64,000 nt of DNA from contig JADFUC010001463.1 of NCBI GenBank assembly GCA_019722365.1, positions 62,001 through 126,000 on the forward strand. The letters are read 5' to 3'. Below are positions 11,918 through 23,600 of the stretch, piece by piece. Under the pieces are notes generated by a model. The model did not search any database. It was not told where the DNA came from and saw only the letters and a list, made by a program, of their open reading frames with translations. Both the position numbers and the translations under genes were made by a program. Positions within the stretch are counted from its first letter, which is position 1; each line of letters starts with the position of its first letter. The stretch is from Lithospermum erythrorhizon (taxonomy: Eukaryota; Streptophyta; Magnoliopsida; Boraginales; Boraginaceae).

Positions 11918-12400
11918 TGTTAATGTTACGTTCGATCATAAATGTTTTAAAATATTACTATTCGATCACATATATTTTAAAATGATCAATTCGATCATGT
12001 GTTTTAGAAAATTAATAAAACGGTCATTCGTCGAAATAAACGTTAAGTTTGACTTTTTGAGACAAATTGATAGAGATAAAACTGTCCAACACTCATTTGT
12101 GATATAATTTTTCAATTTTAATAAATTTTGGTACAAAATATTTATCGCATCCAAATATTAATCTTAACAAATATTTTATTAAAATTAATAATCTCATCCA
12201 AATATTTGCCCCAAAATTTTAATAGAATTGAAAAATTATATAAAAATGAGTGTTGGATAATTTATCGCTTGTCGATTTCTTGCGAAAAAATTAAACTTAA
12301 CTTTCATTTTGATGGAATGACCAAGTGGAGCTACACGAAACTATGTGTGATCAACAAATAGAAATATGTGTAATTGAATAGTGAGCGTTAATGAAAACAT
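11918..12400. mobile_element. Fold-back (long inverted repeat) MITE-like element
   Basis: The left half (about 11930-12150) and right half (about 12190-12395) are imperfect reverse complements. For example CCAACACTCATTTGTGATAT on the left pairs with AAAAATGAGTGTTGGATAAT on the right, and AATTTTTCAATTTTAATAAA with TAATAGAATTGAAAAATTAT. Further out, CGATCATGTGTTTTAG pairs with ACTATGTGTGATCAAC, and ACGTTAAGTTTGACTTTTT with AATTAAACTTAACTTTCATT. The loop is only about 40 bases. Two short open frames lie in the arms and are explained by the palindrome. RNA from either strand would form a long hairpin. Confidence 0.75.
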
Positions 12401-14064
12401 GTATAATGTTTATGTCATTAGCCCAAACTCGATAGTGTTGGAGAATAGAGGTGGTCTTGGTCTTGCGTGTGATTCCACACCAACTATTCTATTCTTAGTT
12501 TCTTTGCATCTTTAATAATTTAGCTAATTTAAGCCCACCATTTTGGAATATTAATCAAATAAGACAGATAAAAGTCATCTTTAAAAGATAAAATAAAGTC
12601 ATCTTAGAAGAAACTCAATGGGTGCTTGTTAATTGCTATAAAATTTCATTCAGGAAAGCCACGTTTTCATCGCACTTAAATTGGAATAATAAACAATTGT
12701 TAAATAATTTTCAAGGTGATTTCTACATTTCAAGAATGATGAATGCGCTCCAAAAATAAGTAACAATACTAATATATACCCTTATATTCGTTTGGTAAAT
12801 TTGGAATAGAATGAGATGTAATAAAATGAAATGATTTGATTTAATTCTGCAATTTGGTATTTAAAGCTCTTATGATTCATTTCCTTAAACAATCACATTA
12901 CCCCCATATGAGATGTTAAATCATTACACACAATATGATAATATTATTTCATTACTTATACAAGATAATGAAATATAAACAAATCATTAATATTATAAAT
13001 GCCAATATATATAATAATAAATAGTTATATATTTATATGTCATATAATATTAAATATATGTATTATATTAACTATATTAATATGATAGATATATATATAT
13101 ATAATTTTTTTAATTTATCTATATAATCAGTGTCAATGATAAGCCATTTAAGTAGAAAATTATAGTAGCAAATATTTTGTAATAACATATATAATATTAT
13201 AATTTAATAATAAAATATATTAGTATTATTTAAAATTTAAAATATTAATATATTTTAACTTACTAATATCTAAATTACTCTAAAATCTACTATTCTAATG
13301 AATATCTTAATATCAATAACTTTGAATTTTTTAAAAATTTATTTAAATTAATATTTTGTTATAATATTACTTTAAAACTAAGTATATTATATTTCAAAAC
13401 TATATGTTGTAATATGAAACTTAATATATTATTGTTATTTTATCTGATTATTTTATAATAAACAATTAAATAATATCTATAATTAATAAATTTATATTAC
13501 TTTAATATATATTTATTTGTATTATTTATTGTTATTATCATATATGAAATATGTAAGCTAAATTATTTAATTTCTATGATATACTAAATAAAGTAATTGA
13601 ATTGTTCTAAATAATTCATTTCCTATGTGCATTCCATTATCACATTCATTCCATTATGTTCAAATTTATTTCTTCATATCAAACACAATTTTAGTTAATG
13701 TGTTTGTGTAATAATGTTGTTGGTATTTTTAAACTAATAGAGTAGGGATAAAAATATCCAATCACTCACTTCTACGATGTAATTATCAATTGTGGATACG
13801 CAAAAGTTACTAATTTATTTTAAAAGACATCTTAGAAACCTTTATATTATCCACACTAAAGACGTCTTTTCTGTCTAAAATAAATGATCACCATCCATTA
13901 TTATCCTCTTTACCATTTTTTGCCTTATTTATGTTTACGTGATCAAATGGATTAATGCCATTTTGCAAAGAAACGTAGACAGGTGTATCCAGATGTATGG
14001 TTACTAGTGAAATTGAATTATTAATCATAACGTTCAAATCACAACGGAATACGATGATATGGAT
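12401..14064. other. AT-rich intergenic, nothing recognised
   Basis: Very AT-rich with many TATA and AATATT runs, most extreme at 12990-13560. No gene, tRNA or repeat with clear ends was seen. Confidence 0.6.
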
Positions 14065-14487
14065 AAGGGTGGTAACGAAATGAATCGAATCGAATTCCCG
14101 TCCAGAATGTCGTAATTTAAATTTTCTGATAGTATTGGTCGTATTGAATCGGAGAATACTAAAATCGAGTTCGAATTCGATTAAATCTGATTATCGATAT
14201 TCGGGTCGATTTGATATTAGATAATATTTCATATTTTCATATAAATTAATAAAATACCTATACAAATTTTAAATTGACAAAGATATTGATTCGAATTAAA
14301 TGAGCTTTAATATTGAAAAAATTTCGAATCTAATTATTAGACGCCCGTATTTGCGTTAGATTTATCTTTTCGAATGACAAAAGCCCGGATTCGAATTCGG
14401 TCCATTATTCGGTAACATTCAAATTCGAATATTGAATATTCGGGCACCGAATCTCGAAAAAAGGAATTTGATTTGCTTACCCACCCC
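14065..14487. mobile_element. hAT-like MITE
   Basis: The left end GGGTGGTAACGAAATG and right end ATTTGCTTACCCACCC are imperfect terminal inverted repeats. The interior is full of ATTCGAATTCG / GAATCGAATCG / ATATTCGGG motifs, a composition common in plant hAT-derived non-autonomous elements. Flanks show GATATGGA and GAATATGA, a possible but imperfect 8-bp target duplication. No transposase is encoded. Confidence 0.6.
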
Positions 14488-15512
14488 GAATATGAATACA
14501 CTACATGCGGAATAATGTTCATATTATCAAAGGTAATATAAAAGCCAACTACGCGTGTTGGCCAAGCGAGTTGTCATCATATTGCGGCATAGTGCACTTG
14601 CGCCAACTTTTTTACTTTTTACTTGGTCTGTGCGTTAGAAATTATATCTTCAAAATTTATTGAAAATATAATTAAATTTTGTCTCGTTTTTCTCAACTCT
14701 CGCCTACGACCTGTCATTTATTATTTAATTTGTTTCTATTGACTCTTTTCTTTCTTTCACTACGTCTTCTATTAAATTTATTGAATTCTTTATTAAATAA
14801 ATCCTTGGCCAGTTTTTTCGTTTGATTTTTTGAAAAAAAGCAAATGAATTAAAATCGCTTTTGATGTATTAACGGTCTGCGGTGCATTAAGCGCCTGCAT
14901 CTTTGCTTCTACTTCTTTCTTTCCAAAACCGATGTTGTTTGGCTAAAAGCTACTACCTAGCCGCTTATTGGCGGCTATTACATTATCGTGAATTTATAAT
15001 ATTGCGTACACCTGCCTTGACCAACAATTGAATTAAGAACAAGCTTGCCGTCGTTGTGAACTTAACTTGTTTACTCCATAAACATGATTAATTCAATGAA
15101 TACAATATATATAATTTATATATTATATGAGAATCTAAAATCATATGAGTCTTATTATTTGAAGAGTTAAAATGATACTTAAATATAATACATAAGTAGT
15201 TAAGTAACAAGTATAAATGTACATTCTATATTGTTTGATGAAAAATACCAACGAACATATACCAAACATTATTATTATTGACATGATAAATTTATTTGAT
15301 GTGTTATTTAAAAAATATTAACAAAAAAATGTCTAGATAGCTATCGAGGTAAAACGCCGACATCTATTTTACAAGTGACTAATAACTACATCAAACCTTT
15401 TGCCCCTATTTTATGTATCAAGTAAGACTGCAAAAATCATTAATTTATAACAAATTATAAATCAAATTCAACAATATTTTTTTTTGAATTTATGCGAGGA
15501 GTATATGATATA
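14488..15512. other. Intergenic, nothing recognised
   Basis: No coding or repeat signal with clear boundaries. Short AT runs and unremarkable sequence. Confidence 0.5.
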
Positions 15513-15767
15513 CTCCCTCCGCTTTTTAGTTGTCATTAGCAAAAATTATTTTAAAATTCTTATCACTTTGAATTCCAATTCAACATTTGATTGGTTTTCG
15601 CTTTTGAAGCCTATTTAATATGTAATAATAAAGCTTCTAATAATATCAATACATTCATTAAATTGATGTTTGATTCATTAATTAGGGATATATATGTAAA
15701 TGTAAATTTCATTACTTGGTGATTCTTAGTGCGTAAAATAGTTAGGATGACAACTAACAGTCGGGTA
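15513..15767. mobile_element. Stowaway-like MITE with decayed right end
   Basis: The left end TACTCCCTCCGCTTTTTAG followed by TTGTCATTAG has its inverted partner GGATGACAACTAACAGTCGGGTA on the right. The outer GGGAG of the right terminus is degenerate. Confidence 0.55.
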
Positions 15768-16690
15768 CTTGACAAGTTACTAGTAAAATGTACGTGCAAC
15801 TATTTATGCTTCAAATATTTAAACTGAGATAATAAATAAAATAATTAACTATTTAAGTAAATTTATAAATTATACTTTTGATTTATATTATAATTCCTTT
15901 AATTTCACGATTATATGATAAACATAATTTTTTAATAATAGATTTAAAAGTTTTATTCTGATCACTACTTTCGTTTTGAAAGTTCTTAAAGAATGTCCCT
16001 TTAGTTATTTTATTTATTGTTAGAAAATATAACTTTTCTCTTTTAATAAAAAAATACACCTTATGTTATCTTATTTATTATTAGAAAATATCACTTCTCA
16101 ATTGATTAGTAGTACAAATTATTCATAATTCTACTATTCAATTTTATTTTATGTATTCATTTCAACATATTATAATTGATTATTGTCTCAATTATTTACA
16201 TAAAACTAAATAATATGAAGACATTATTATGAAATTGTCTCAATTTTAGCCACACAAAATAGCTAAAGAGGCCACACATTAGATGTCCTTGTTCGAATGT
16301 GAAATATTTCAAATGAATTACATTAAAAATCAAGGGAATAAGAATGACATACCTCTTTTAAAATGTATATCTCGTGCAATGAATTTTTTAATAAAAAGTT
16401 AAATCTCAATAGTGTATATGTGATTAATATTACTTGATATGGAAACTTTTAAAATTTTGACATAAATAACAACTTTAATATAAAAGGTCACTAAGTCATT
16501 CAAATAGAAGCCGAGGGTACCGATTTGTACATCGAATGTTCATCAATGAAGTGGATTATATACCTATAATATACATATATTCATGCATGTATTTTTAAGA
16601 CCATAATATCGATGAATTATATTTCATATAGAGTGAAAACTAATATAAGTATTATTATGACAATATACTCTTATTTAGTTTACTAATCAA
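15768..16690. other. AT-rich intergenic with a short direct repeat
   Basis: A roughly 60-base unit containing TTATTTATTNTTAGAAAATAT is present twice, near 16007-16040 and 16068-16100. No gene was recognised. Confidence 0.4.
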
Positions 16691-16943
16691 TACTCTCTCC
16701 GTTCCTATTTACTTTATCATGTAACAAATTTTTCTTGTTCCTTTTTACTTGGTCGTTTATTTTTTCAATGCAACCTTTTTTATTGAACTTTTAAAATTTT
16801 TTAACATCATTGGTTTTGTCTCCTAATATTCTTATTTTCAATTGTTTATAATTTTCTCTCTCATTGAAAATAGTAAAATTAATTATCCTCTTAATAAAAC
16901 ACTTTTAAACTATATGATCAAGTAAATTGGAACGGAGGGAGTA
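16691..16943. mobile_element. Stowaway-like MITE
   Basis: The termini TACTCTCTCCGTTCC and GGAACGGAGGGAGTA are almost perfect inverted repeats, flanked by TA. Inside, TTACTTTATCATGTAAC and TATATGATCAAGTAAA also pair. Non-coding, AT-rich interior. Best preserved of the four such elements here. Confidence 0.85.
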
Positions 16944-17114
16944 TTAAATAGCGAAGAATGAATTTTTTTAATTTCCTTTCATATATTGAATTCAATTCTA
17001 ATTAATTATTATCTCTATAGTTTATAGATAAAAATATTTTTATTTAAGCATAAAAACTAACATGTTATTATATTATAATAATAAAAAAATTTGAAATAAA
17101 TATGGAAAATCTCT

Positions 17115-17368
17115 TACTCTCTCCATACTAAATGGTTGTCTAGCTTGATTTAAGTACTCAAAATAGACAAACTTTTACCCTTTTATCGATAAACATAATT
17201 TTGATTTGAATAAAATTTAATGTCAATATTAAAGTACATTAAAAATATTATTATTTGATAATTTTTACCAAATATTATACAATAAAAATAAAAATATTTG
17301 AATTTAACGTTGTCACATCAGCTTGTCCAATTTAAATTTTGACAATCTATTGGGATGGAGGGAGTATT
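17115..17368. mobile_element. Stowaway-like MITE
   Basis: The termini TACTCTCTCCATACTAAATGG and ATTGGGATGGAGGGAGTA form inverted repeats. Subterminal TTGTCTAGCTTGATTTAA pairs in part with CAGCTTGTCCAATTTAAATTTTGACAA (read in pieces). It lies only about 170 bases from the previous element. Confidence 0.7.
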
Positions 17369-18370
17369 GGATATGTATTTTGATATTTTTTAATTTTAAT
17401 TATTGAATTATATAATTAAATATAATACAAAATATCACATAATAATTTAGATAAATAATTTTTTAATTCATAATTGAATAATTATTATACAAAAAAATTT
17501 AGTATGAGTAGACTAATATAGACTTATTTGAAAAAATAATAATGATAGTATGATAATTAATATATAGAGATTTGTTGAGAGAGCTCAAGAACAATTGTTT
17601 GGTATGTTAAATTTAGTACGAAGAGATTACATGTAATCTTATTGTCGCATTTAAAGGCAAACAATAGACTCTCGGATGCTATTAGTATATAATTATATTT
17701 TATTTTTTACTCTTTTAGAATTTGGATGTGATATGAATTATATTTTGCCTATTTTTAGAGAAAGAAATTAGTATCTTTTTAAGCAACTATATATATATAT
17801 TAATTTTATTATTAACGTCCTTTTCATATATAAAGGGTAATTTAGAAATTAATAATGTAAAAAGGGAAGAAATACAATTCACACGGAAGATTAAGTCAAT
17901 CTCAACTATATTACATAAGCATACATATTTCCAAATTGCATTGGTTTTTTAATTGGTATTCAATTTTTTATTTTTTATCAAATGGTATTCAAATTTCTAG
18001 TTATTGAAGTAGTTTAACTACACCACCAGCCATCTCCCAATCCCCAAGACTGGATCCATTTCTTATGTTTTACCAAAAAATAGAATTAAAAGACAACACC
18101 ACCAGGCAGCAGCTCTAGTATTTATTATTGAGATTAATTAATTGTATTCTATCTCATGATGAGAGAGGATTGGGGTTTAAAAAAGAGTTGTGAAACTTTA
18201 CCTGAAAAAGAGAAAAAACTACTGTCCTACTGCATGGAAAATGGACTAAAATATTGAGACACATCTCGTCCTCACTCACCAAACAGAGCGTGTACCAAAC
18301 ATAAACCCATGTGCTCTTTATAAATTTACTCAATTTATTAAACGGTACACCAACCACTCCTTATAAAAAA
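17369..18370. other. AT-rich intergenic, nothing recognised
   Basis: Long A/T runs. A minus-strand open frame at 18154-18357 has no recognisable motif. Confidence 0.5.
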
Positions 18371-18868
18371 AATAACAAGTTTTTTCTTGTCGAGACAAAC
18401 TTTGCGCCGATCATGACGTCTGTGTCTACAAGTGAGGTTCGTGTTGAGTCTCTTTAGCAATGAAAGTGGTTAGAGGGAAGTTTTTCGCCATTTAGTTGAA
18501 GCTTTTTCATTGCTTGGTGCGCCACTTTCGCCCAGGTTTATAATTTGTATCGTTTGATATCTATTAAAAAAAAATAATAAGTTTTTAGTTTTTTGTGTCC
18601 ACGAAGGCACATCTCAGTGACGTCGAATTGGCCGCTGCGGTGCGCCTGCTTGTGTCAGTGGGTTCGATCCACGTTGACAATTAATAGTTCTTTGAATCAG
18701 GGGTAAATCTTGCCGGTGTTCGCGAGATTCACCTATTATCTTTGGTATGTAATAAGGTAGTACGGGCCGTCTAAAGCGCATCTCGAAAACCTTCGCATTG
18801 GTGATGTCTTAGCAGATGCGGGCGCGAATTCGTTGTGCGCGTATCAAGCCGAATAACAAGTTTTTTGT
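18371..18868 (+). repeat. Possible tandem retroposon insertions sharing one target sequence
   Basis: AATAACAAGTTTTTT occurs at 18371-18386 and 18852-18868, with the variant AATAATAAGTTTTTAG at 18573-18588. The first interval ends in TTTGTATCGTTTGATATCTATT followed by nine A's, resembling the 3' tail of a plant LINE or SINE. The second holds the B-box-like string GGGTTCGATCC near 18660. The pattern fits one or two target-primed insertions flanked by target duplications, but no coding sequence or A box confirms the family. Confidence 0.4.
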
Positions 18869-19875
18869 CCACCCGGGGGACATGCGATAAATTGGAATGA
18901 TACGGGGAAGATTAGCGAAACGTGACAGCCTGTAATGGTTATGAGGATTTTGATGATTTAAGTCTTGTGTTTGATTACCATTTGTAAAGGGAAGCGGTGG
19001 GTGGGTTTTTTTTTTTTTTTAAAAAGAGAAAGAAGAAAAAACCACTCGCCCTCAAAAGCGATCAAGCGATAAACCGTAGCGTGCTCAAAGAAGCCCATGT
19101 CACGGATACCTCGGAGGGGTAAATGTGAGATATGCCTCGGTGGTCGGGGGATTTGAGAGATTTTAAAACAACGGGCTTTGTCTACGGATTACAGCAGCTG
19201 CATTGGCTAGAACCCGACCTTTGCGTGATGAAGGTAGAGTCTTGGTCTTATATTTCAGTTTTTTATCGGTTGAAATTTGCTCAAGGGGCCACTTCTTTTT
19301 CTCCATGGTATTGGCGCGATAACACAAACGACCACATAGTTGTTATTGGCGATAACTGAAAGCGACCACATAGTTATCTTGCCAGAGGGAATATATATGA
19401 AATCAAGTTACCAAATAACTGCTCGAACTTGTTTACCAAATTTAACTGTCCCAAATACTCCATAGGATGTACTTTTCGTGGAGGATTAAATCGAGTAACC
19501 GGGGTCAGGGGTCTATAGATGATGGTTATTGCTCATCATCCTTCTGTTATTATAATTTTTTTTTTCGACATGGAATCACATGTATAGGACCAATTGAGAC
19601 ATTAATTGGGTTATTTCCTTTTAAATGCGTAATTGTAGAAACGTCTGATATCGTCCTATCAAGAATAACCGTGGCTGCTGTAAGCTTTACTTGAAACAGT
19701 AAAAATTAGGTATGAAATTATTCTTTTAGCCCCTCTATTTGTAAGAGTAGGTTTGAGGAAGATTTATTTAGAGCAAAATAGTCATTTCACATATCTTCAA
19801 CATTGTTTGGTGTGGTATTAGAGGCACTACGGAATAACCCGAGCCCATATACCCAACTGCTCTTCCTCCGACGCA
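18869..19875. other. Upstream region of the VIL1 gene
   Basis: Contains a run of 15 T's near 19006-19020 and two plus-strand open frames (19132-19359, 19467-19694) without recognisable motifs. It presumably includes the VIL1 promoter, but no TATA box could be picked with confidence. Confidence 0.35.
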
Positions 19876-19879
19876 CTCA

Positions 19880-20058
19880 TCTTGAGCGCGTGTAGTTCCT
19901 CCAGCTCCAATGGAGAATTCTTCTTGTTCCCCACAAAACTAACCCAACGACAACCAGACCCAAAGCTTTCTCTACCTCACCAAAATCCAAATAACCCCCT
20001 CCTTTTTTTTCCTCCTAAACCCCATTATTTATCTCTTTTTGCAGTTTCTTGATTCTCT
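19880..20058 (+). promoter_or_regulatory. VIL1: VIL1 5' untranslated exon with short upstream ORF
   Basis: A CT-rich leader (AAGCTTTCTCTACCTCACC, CCCCCTCC) typical of plant 5'UTRs ends at TCTCTG|GTATGAATAG, a plausible splice donor at 20059. The intron would end at TTCTGTAG near 20651, just ahead of the VIL1 start codon. The leader includes an ATG at 19910 opening a 10-codon frame ending in TAA at 19942 (peptide MENSSCSPQN). The transcription start is an estimate. Confidence 0.5.
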
Positions 20059-20696
20059 GGTATGAATAGTTTACACATGCATTATCCTTTCTTTTTTATT
20101 AATTATGATATTCTTGTTAATGGGATTTTTTTATGATAGATCTGTAACTATTTTGAATTTTGTGTTTTTATTTGTTGGGTTTATGTGTAATTTTGCTGGT
20201 TATGGTATTTGAGTGTGCTTATGTAGGCTTTTTGAGGGAATAATATTTTAAGGATTTAGATTGTGAAGTATATGGATGCGTTTTTATGTGATTTTTGAAC
20301 AGATAAGACCAAATCATTTGGAGATTGATTAGAATGCTTCTGTAATTACTTTGGTTTTAATTGATTATGGTTCTCATGCCTTTTATTCTCGATTCGTATA
20401 AAGTATCTTTTTTTAACTAATTATGCCCCAAATATATCCTTTTGTTGCTGGTTGTGTAATATTTTTTGTTGCTGGACTTATCTAGATAGTTACTTATGGT
20501 TACATGGTTATGGATTTTGAGTTGGCTTGTATAAAACGGTTTTGTTAGAGATTGCGCATGATCATTTGAGCCATAAAAGCTTTAAGTAGTTTCCATCTAT
20601 AGTGCTCTATTATATGGTTATTTAAATTCATTATAGCTATTTATTCTGTAGGCTGGCTATCACAGGGAGGGTTGAATCCAGAATTATTCTTGAGGC

Positions 20697-23600
20697 ATGG
20701 ATTTGGGAGATTTTTTTGTAGTGGAAGGTGAGAACATATTCTTAACGTGAGAACTCACATTCTTTTCTCGTGCTGCTTGTTATATTCCAGATGCGAAATT
20801 AAAATGAATTAGGGAGTACAATCCTTTGTAAATGATCAGAATTATTTATCTTTCTCTCCTCAGTGCTATGCTCAAGTATATCCCTATATTTGTTCCACAA
20901 AAATATTTAAATTTTGGATTACTGTAGTATTCCATTAATCACATGAAAGGGTGAAATTGTGAAAAGAAGGTCAAATTAGAAAACGTGCTAAATGGTGACT
21001 TGTGGCCCTTTCTTAGAGTTATGTAGATATCTTGTTTGGTAATTTTATTTATTTATATTGTATGAGCATCAGAGCATGGTTTCTCATTCTACTAAAGCTA
21101 GTGATTTGAACTACTAACAACATGCAGAATGGTGATTGTGGCCCTTTGTAAGAGTTATATAGATATCTTGTTTGGTGAAAATTGTTTTGGTAAGATTGTA
21201 TGAGCATGGTTTCTTATTCCATTAAAGCTAGTAATTTGATTGTAAAATGCATGTGATTAAGAATGAAAAATATTGGTTCACTTTGAAGGAGTTGGGTGGT
21301 GTATGGATGACATTGTATATATATATTATGACTTATAGTAGATCCTTTTAATTCCCAGTTTCTGATGATTTCTGCTAGAATTTTGATATATCAACTTTTA
21401 ACCAATCCACTATGAGCTAAACATCTTTTGCTAAGCTATTGTTGCCCTAGATACTTTACTGTCCGTTTTACTTTACTCAGACATGTATAATAGTCTCTAC
21501 CCATAGTGTCGAACTAGTATTTGGTATTTACATGGTAATTGGTATAGGTGATGTAAAATGCAGAAACAAAATATGTTTTAACCATGAAGGTATGAAACAT
21601 AGTAGCCAAGGTCAATTTGGAAATATAGCTGGATTTCTATGTGCATGCCGTATCTTCCATGCTGAATGTAATGGAACCGCTGTCCTAAAGATGTCATTAA
21701 CCCTTCATCTTTCTACTTTTTATCAGTATTCCTTCTAGGATCATGCCACATGACATTTGCAGTTGAAACTATTATAAGGATATTATGTTTCTACTTTTTA
21801 TCATACATTAATGTTCATTTAAGGTTTATTACTAATCTGTCATCTTTCTACTTTTTATCATACATTAATGTTCATTTATGACTAATCTTGGTATTTTTCC
21901 AATCTTTGTGTTGCTAAGGATATTATGTTTCAGTAACTTATGACCACAAACTTTATATACAATAATTCTCAGACTGATTTACTTTCTCAAAACTCCCGCT
22001 TCTGTTATTTTGATATTTAAGGTTCTAATTTGAGGTATCGAGTTCATCAGTGGGGAAGTTCAGAAACTTCAGATTCAATTGCTTTCTGAAAACCTTACAG
22101 TATATGTGGCATCATCCCTGCTAAAGTAAAAAGTGAAAGAAGGGTACTACAATGCACCATCCTTCATTCCTTCGACATATCTTTTGTACTATGTTTCTTT
22201 TATATCATCTCCCTGATGCACTTTCGTTTTTGGCTTGGTGTCCAGAGGCCTGCTATAGTTGATAATATTGAATCTTGTCAAAGGAAAGAGAATTCCAGAG
22301 TTTGTTTGGATAAGAAATATAAGAGTTCCTGCATCTATTAATCAGCAGATAGCCGAACATTTTCCTAAGATGAACAAAAAGGTATTGAAAAATCAGGAGC
22401 AAAAGAAAGCATCTCCAAGTCCAAAAGACCAGCCTTCTAAAAAGCAAAACAGAAAGGCAGAAAATCCGGTTCGAGTACCACCACCTACAGAGCTGCATTC
22501 AGATCTTAACTGTGCAAATTCTTGGATTTGTAAGAACTCTGCATGTAGAGCCACTCGTTCCGTCGAGGACACCTTTTGCAAGAGGTGCTCTTGCTGTATC
22601 TGTCACTTATACGATGACAACAAGGATCCTAGTCTTTGGTTGGAATGCTTATCTGAATCTGGACAAGGCGACTCATGTGGATTGTCTTGCCACATTGAGT
22701 GTGCCCTTCAACGTAGAAAAGTCGGGGTTGTTGATCTTGGGCAACTGATGCAGCTAGATGGAAGCTACTGCTGTTTTTCTTGTGGTAAAGTTTCAGGGAT
22801 ACTTGGGTAAGTTATTCAACGAGTTATGAAGATCTTTATTATAATTACTAAAACGAACAGATATCTAGGTCCTTTTACAGGTACAAACATTAAATAAGTA
22901 ATATTGTAAGGGACAAGGAGGGTCTTTTGGTTTTAATTCTAATGGTCCAGGGAGCTACTTCTGGTTTCCCATTTATTCCCTCCAGCTGTGTTCTTGGTCT
23001 TTTCAATTATTATTATTATTCTCTAGTCTGTTAACAATATATCTGCATTCTGTCTTCTGTTTAATTTGCTTGGAACATGACTAAAGCCAATCTCAAATAT
23101 AAATATGGTATAGGCTCTTATCTGTTGTTGTTAGATATATTTAACTTATGATTTTTAAAGATTATCTGTATTTACTATGCCAGATACTGGAAGAAGCAAC
23201 TAAGCATTGCTAAAGATGCACGTAGGGTAGATATGCTCTGTTACAGGTTACTCTTGAGTCATAGACTTCTTGAAGGAACTTCCAAATTTAGGGAACTTCA
23301 TAAAGTTGTTGAAGAAGCCAAAGCCAAGTTGGAAACAGAGGTTGGCCCCGTCAATGGTGTTTCGGCTAAAATGGCTCGTGGCATTGTCAGTAGATTAGCA
23401 GTTGCAGGTGATATTCAGTTACTCTGTTCTCTTGCAATTGAGAAAGCTGATAAATGGTTAGCTTCCAAATCCTGTACTTCACGAAATTCCCAAGGTAGAT
23501 AATTTAAGTGGTAGTATATTTACTTTGTTGCAAGTTATACTTGTGATTCAGAATGTTCTTTGTTTCCACTGTGGCAGAGGGTTCGCTCCCTGCAGCTTGC

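Noticed and set aside
11966..12361. Two small genes, one per strand
   Set aside because: They are the two arms of one inverted repeat and encode low-complexity AT-rich peptides.
21532..21738. Gene inside the VIL1 intron
   Set aside because: A 68-codon frame with no motif and no splice or promoter context; overlaps intronic repeats at its 3' side.
22259..22810. Independent gene starting at 22259
   Set aside because: The first codon is TTG directly after an in-frame TAG, and the frame is the PHD exon of VIL1 with a consensus donor at its end.
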